Below, in pieces: positions 61,201 to 64,000 of a stretch of DNA of 64,000 nucleotides. A model generated the notes under the pieces. That model had not been told where the DNA came from and made no database searches. It was given only the letters and a program-made list of their open reading frames with translations. Source of the DNA: Megasphaera sp. AM44-1BH. GTDB taxonomy: Bacteria > Bacillota > Negativicutes > Veillonellales > Megasphaeraceae. Position numbers and translations under genes: made by a program. The stretch lies in contig NZ_QSFA01000008.1 in assembly GCF_003467125.1 (NCBI RefSeq), forward strand, positions 5,725-69,724, in the 5' to 3' direction. Position 1 is the stretch's first letter; every line of letters begins with the position of its first letter.

Positions 61201-61771
61201 TATCGATATCAATGTCATGCTCGTCGATACAGAAGTGTATTCCAATACAGGTGGTCAGTCATCAAAAGCGACCCCTCTCGGTGCTGTCGCTCAATTTGCG
61301 GCTGCCGGCCGGCGGATAAACAAAAAAGATCTCGGCCGTATTTCCATGACCTATGGTCATATTTACGTCGCCCAGGTAGCCATGGGAGCCGATTCCAATC
61401 AACTCATGAAGGCCATCAAAGAAGCGGAAGCTTATAAAGGTCCCAGCCTGATCATCGCCTATGCGCCATGTATCAACCATGGACTCAAAAAAGGTATGGG
61501 AACCGCTCAGATTGAAATGAAGAAAGCCGTCGAATGCGGGTATTGGCATTTATACCGGTACAACCCGGATCTGAGAAAACAGGGCAAAAACCCGTTTACC
61601 CTGGATTCAAAGGAGCCAAAAGCCTCGTTCCGGGACTTCCTCATGGGAGAAAACCGGTACGCTTCTCTCGTCCGTACCTTCCCGGAAACGGCAGAAGAAC
61701 TCTTCACACGGGCTGAAGAATTTTCAAAGGAAAAATATCAGATTTATAAGAAAATGGCTGAAGAACAGTAG
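58238..61771 (+). CDS. nifJ: Pyruvate:ferredoxin (flavodoxin) oxidoreductase
   Basis: 1177 aa from ATG 58238 (AGGAGG upstream). All PFOR domains in one chain: pyrimidine domain with YPITPSSTMAEHVD (~25-40), domain II/III, two [4Fe-4S] motifs CVQCNRCSLVCPHAC (~690) and CYGCGSCANICPAEA (~746), and the TPP domain with CAGCAETSYMKVLTQIFG (~810), GDGWGYDIGYGGLDH (~970) and NTGGQSSKATPLG (~1003). Converts pyruvate and CoA to acetyl-CoA, CO2 and reduced ferredoxin. Codon use is slightly more AT-rich than that of the neighbours. Confidence 0.98.
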   Translation: MIEQIIKTVDGNEAAADISYAFTDVAAIYPITPSSTMAEHVDTWAAHGRKNVWGKKVKLVEMQSEAGAIGAVHGASEAGSLCSSYTASQGLMLMIPVMHRLAGQLKPVVLHVAARTVGSNGISICGDHSDVMGCRNTGWAMLCSASVQEAADLAAVAHLSTIKGRVPFLHFFDGFRTSHEIQKIKVLPESVLKSLIDEKSLFQFKHTGLNPEHPTMHSLGINGDLFFQSREASNIWYKNMPDIVQEYMDKISALTGRSYHLFDYYGAPDAEFITIAMGSVTGTIQETVDALNEQGIKAGYIQVHLYRPFSLRHFLSVLPETAKAITVMDRTKEAGALGEPLFEDVCTALRDADKDIPTYACRYGISGKDVPPASIHAVYQNMISAAPKRHFTLGITDDVTHLSLPDIPIDVHTKNTVNCKFWGFGSDGTVGANKNSIKIIGDNTDMYVQAYFEYDAKKSGGVTKSHLRFGHSPIRSAYYIKQADFLACHKQAYMSSYDIVSEVRDNGIFLLNCNWSDDELDRALSNNVKRQIAQKHVRFYTIDATKIAIEIGLGGSRTNTVLQAAFFKLSNILPIDDAVRYMKEAIQKTYGAKGEKIVSMNQAAVDRGISDIHEVSVPAAWADLPADVPQTQDDLPDFIKKIIVPCNAQKGDDVPVSEFLPYADGSFPVGSTQYEKRGIAVSVPKWDATKCVQCNRCSLVCPHACIRPYLIDKEEKMAAPESFETKKAIGKNLDRYEFRMQVSPLDCYGCGSCANICPAEALSMEPLETQRAENENWSYAQTLSAKQTDVDMFSVKGSQFQRPLLEFSGACAGCAETSYMKVLTQIFGPRMLIANATGCTQAWGAMIPSLAYTKNSKGHGPAWSNSLFEDNAEFGLGMVLSTQQQREDLILHTHELLSLTDNQEVKDAGEKWLDSIGTADEGNITTEVSNAYANALSHAELQGRARELGDYILSHREHLTKKSIWMYGGDGWGYDIGYGGLDHVLAMDIDINVMLVDTEVYSNTGGQSSKATPLGAVAQFAAAGRRINKKDLGRISMTYGHIYVAQVAMGADSNQLMKAIKEAEAYKGPSLIIAYAPCINHGLKKGMGTAQIEMKKAVECGYWHLYRYNPDLRKQGKNPFTLDSKEPKASFRDFLMGENRYASLVRTFPETAEELFTRAEEFSKEKYQIYKKMAEEQ

Positions 61772-61785
61772 TATATCCTGATTTG

Positions 61786-61831
61786 AAAGCAGCTTTCTCT
61801 CTGGAGAAATGCTGGAGAAAAAGCTGCTTTT
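61786..61831 (+). terminator. Terminator of the PFOR gene
   Basis: AAAGCAGCTTT with AAAGCTGCTTTT around a 20-nt loop, then TTAA. Confidence 0.8.
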
Positions 61832-61855
61832 AACACAATTTACTGAGGTAAAAAA

Positions 61856-63061
61856 ATGGCTGATAAAAATGTTTCTACTATTTTAACCGGACTAAAAGTC
61901 TTAGACATGACCCGCGTCATCGCCGGTCCCTACTGCAGCATGATGCTGGCTGATATGGGAGCAGAAGTGGTCAAACTGGAAGTTCCCGGCCGTGGCGATG
62001 ATTCCCGGTACTATCCGCCTTTTCAAAAAGGCGAGTCTATGTTGTACCAGCTTTTTAATCGCAATAAAAAATCCATTACAATTAATCTGAAAACAGAAAA
62101 AGGAAGAACTATCTTCAAAGAAATCCTGCCTCATTTTGATATTTTATTGGAAAATTTCCGCCCCGGTGTAATGGAAAAAATGGGCCTTGGCTATAAGGAT
62201 CTGGAAAAAATCCACCCCGGACTGATTTATGGCGCCGTATCCGGCTTTGGTCATACCGGCCCTTACTCCCAGCTGCCCGGCTATGACATCATTGGTCAGG
62301 CCGTAGGAGGCCTCATGAGTACTACCGGATGGCCTGGTGGCGAACCGACCCGCACGGGTCCGGCAATGGCAGATATTCTGAGCGGACTGAATCTGACTAT
62401 CGGTATTCTCAGTGCTTACATCCGCCGTCAGCAGACGGGCAGAGGAGATAAAGTGGATATCGCCCTGGTCGATTCTGTCGTATCTGCCCTGGATTTTCTT
62501 CCCCAATGGTATTTTACTACCGGTAAAGTACCGGAACGAAAAGGTAATATGTACGATGCCGCTTACCCCTATGATACATTCAAAGCTGAGGACCAGACCT
62601 TTGTCATTGCTTGCGGAAATGACAAATTATTTCATATTGTGCTCAATGTGCTCGGCCGTACAGATCTCCTGGATGATCCCCGTTTTCAGACAAATGAATC
62701 ACGTCTGAATCACCATACTATCATTAAACAATTGATAGAGGACTGGGCTTCCGATAAAAAAGCCGATGACGTCGTCCGTATGTTGAACGACCGTGGCTGT
62801 CCTGCCTGTGTCGTATTCGATATTGACCGAATTGCCCACGATCCACATATCGTTGGTAATCGTCATATGTTTGTAGAGGTAGAAAATCCTAAAATAGGAA
62901 CGATGCATCTCACCGGTTCTGTCTTTAAGTTCACCAACGGTCATACAGGCGAGTATACGGCTGCTCCCGAATTAGGGGAGAACACCCAGGAATACTTAAA
63001 AAGATTATTAGACTACGATACCGCTAAATTGAAACAACTAAAAGAAGACCACATTATATGA
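61856..63061 (+). CDS. Class III CoA-transferase (CaiB/BaiF family)
   Basis: 401 aa from ATG 61856 (GAGGT upstream). Family motifs: LKVLDMTRVIAGPYCSMMLADMGAEVVKLE, the catalytic Asp region (DVKIDIALVDSVVSAL-like GDKVDIALVDSV; the active-site Asp lies in PAMADILSG), and AVSGFGHTGPYSQLPGYD. Transfers CoA between carboxylic acids such as succinate, formyl or bile-acid CoA esters. Single gene; no neighbouring enzyme defines the substrate. Confidence 0.92.
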   Translation: MADKNVSTILTGLKVLDMTRVIAGPYCSMMLADMGAEVVKLEVPGRGDDSRYYPPFQKGESMLYQLFNRNKKSITINLKTEKGRTIFKEILPHFDILLENFRPGVMEKMGLGYKDLEKIHPGLIYGAVSGFGHTGPYSQLPGYDIIGQAVGGLMSTTGWPGGEPTRTGPAMADILSGLNLTIGILSAYIRRQQTGRGDKVDIALVDSVVSALDFLPQWYFTTGKVPERKGNMYDAAYPYDTFKAEDQTFVIACGNDKLFHIVLNVLGRTDLLDDPRFQTNESRLNHHTIIKQLIEDWASDKKADDVVRMLNDRGCPACVVFDIDRIAHDPHIVGNRHMFVEVENPKIGTMHLTGSVFKFTNGHTGEYTAAPELGENTQEYLKRLLDYDTAKLKQLKEDHII

Positions 63062-63122
63062 CAAAAAACACCTGTCTGGATTGCTAGAAATTAGTACCCG
63101 AATCCAGACAGGTATTTTTATT
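63061..63122. terminator. Bidirectional terminator
   Basis: ACCTGTCTGGATT (63070-63082) with AATCCAGACAGGT (63101-63113), 18-nt loop, T-rich on both strands. Separates the CoA-transferase gene from the convergent regulator-like gene. Confidence 0.88.
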
Positions 63123-64000
63123 ATTTACGCAGCAGTCTCCACAACGTTGTACGGCTCATATGAAGCCTTGCCGCCGTCTCTTCATAAGTTTCATCAAAGA
63201 TAGCGCGCAGTACCTGTACTGCCTCCTGAAAAGAGGAAACCTGTTCTACCGGGCGCTGGCAAAGGACAGAGTATTGTGAAAAAATATCCGATTCCAGCAA
63301 ATCTTCTCCTATCGCTTCCAGCAGAATATGATGCCGGTAACGGGCCGTACGACTGGATGCCTTTTTTAGAAGGACTGCATAGCGGGTACTGACTGCACGA
63401 AGTTCGACGACATTACCCGGCCAGCTGTACGTCGTAAGTACCCGTTCCATTGCTTCGTTTACAATACTACTCCGGCTTCCAGGCATCTGCTGGCGGACGT
63501 AATTTGAAAAAAGAGGGCAAATATCTTCTTTACGGTCGTGCAAAGGCGGGACCGTGATCATAAGAATAGACACGAGACGACGGAATCCTGCAGGCAGATG
63601 ATGGAATTCCTCTTCCGTAACGACAGTATAAAACATAAGGTCCAGTGTCACCGGAGCTTCCATGCCAGGGCGGAAAAACTGACGGACTGTAAGAGCCTCC
63701 TGCAAGACAGCCTGAAGATGCGGACCTGCCAGACCGGGATGTTTAAGGATGACACTTCCCCCGGAAGCGGTCAGCAACAATCCATCTGTCGTATTCTTTC
63801 CATGACTATATCCGTACAAGGTTTCTACAGCCCGTTCATCAATGATAGTAGCGCAGTCAATAGTAATACAAGGCCCGTTGGCCCGGCCCGACGCATTATG
63901 CAGGCAGTGGGCCAGTTCTTCCCGGCCACATCCAGACGGTCCGACCAGGGCCGTCGCGTATTCTACAGGAGAAATCTGACGACACAGGCGTACAATCTGG
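63121..64000 (-). CDS. Degenerate sigma-54-activator-like protein (N-terminus outside window)
   Basis: Open to the right edge (in-frame codons from 63999), stop at 63121. Counterparts of the activator core are recognisable but altered: Walker A is GPSGCGREE, the following CLHNASGRANGPCITIDCA matches the HNAS-R-GPFVAINCA region of activators 1 and 2, but the GAFTGA loop is replaced by YGYSHGKNTTDG and Walker B by GSVILKHPG. The C-terminal part keeps YSWPGNVVELR and a Fis-type HTH (ETAARLHMSRTTLWRLLRK). It cannot act as a normal sigma-54 ATPase; a repressor, a competitor of the true activators, or a decaying gene are possible. Confidence 0.75.
   Translation of the reverse strand, partial: QIVRLCRQISPVEYATALVGPSGCGREELAHCLHNASGRANGPCITIDCATIIDERAVETLYGYSHGKNTTDGLLLTASGGSVILKHPGLAGPHLQAVLQEALTVRQFFRPGMEAPVTLDLMFYTVVTEEEFHHLPAGFRRLVSILMITVPPLHDRKEDICPLFSNYVRQQMPGSRSSIVNEAMERVLTTYSWPGNVVELRAVSTRYAVLLKKASSRTARYRHHILLEAIGEDLLESDIFSQYSVLCQRPVEQVSSFQEAVQVLRAIFDETYEETAARLHMSRTTLWRLLRK

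Overview
The window reads as a chromosomal, origin-proximal segment of an anaerobic, amino-acid- and sugar-acid-fermenting diderm Firmicute of the class Negativicutes, most likely a Megasphaera-like Veillonellaceae (inference). Reasons: ferredoxin-linked 2-oxoacid oxidoreductases (two IorA, one IorB, a 1177-aa PFOR), several CoA-transferases, a T-box and Firmicute genes (DUF4446, YtfJ, DUF2953), together with an OmpH/Skp-like periplasmic protein expected only with an outer membrane. parA/parB and three exact 16-bp parS sites indicate proximity to oriC, although oriC itself is not seen. No rRNA, tRNA, CRISPR or IS element was recognised.

Region 1 (1-20.3 kb) is a duplicated aromatic-amino-acid fermentation locus. 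On the minus strand iorA, iorB, an OFA-type MFS carrier, a class I aminotransferase, a CoA-transferase and a free-standing B3/B4 editing-type domain form an operon that could turn aromatic amino acids into aryl-acetates. A second CoA-transferase (cut by the window start) and a second, orphan iorA sit nearby. Two divergent PrpR_N-type sigma-54 activators face three near-identical sigma-54-like promoters. On the plus strand are two M20 amidohydrolases and a DUF3100-like membrane protein; the second amidohydrolase and the membrane protein lie behind a T-box whose specifier reads UAC (Tyr). An AT-rich HigB/HigA-IrrE toxin-antitoxin island is inserted at the 3' end of the orphan iorA, flanked by 40-bp direct repeats, next to an 81-aa gene that looks like a fusion of two unrelated gene ends.

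Region 2 (20.3-31 kb): three tandem GntR/FCD regulators, an MFS carrier with two cyclase-family (kynurenine-formamidase-like) hydrolases, a hexuronate/aldonate operon (uxuA, uxuB, rspB-like dehydrogenase) and a D-2-hydroxyacid dehydrogenase.

Region 3 (31-43.6 kb): housekeeping genes: DnaQ-like exonuclease, YgjP-like metalloprotease, a CDF metal exporter with a probable NiCo-type riboswitch leader, orphan LivJ-type lipoprotein, M23 peptidase, DUF4446, parB, parA, a MetH-activation-domain protein, purA, an Old-Yellow-type enzyme, DUF2953, YtfJ and OmpH.

Region 4 (43.6-50.3 kb) is a copper locus: csoR with two operator palindromes, a copA carrying two extra C-terminal metal-binding domains (with a likely internal copZ start), a two-component system, and a membrane protein with a Met/His/Asn-rich tail. 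parS sites lie inside copA, inside a terminator palindrome, and in the next intergenic gap.

Region 5 (50.3-64 kb): HisC-like aminotransferase, YkvI-like and SSS transporters, an orphan amino-acid-binding lipoprotein, malic enzyme with divergent LysR regulator, PFOR, a class III CoA-transferase, and at the right edge a sigma-54-activator relative that has lost GAFTGA and Walker B.
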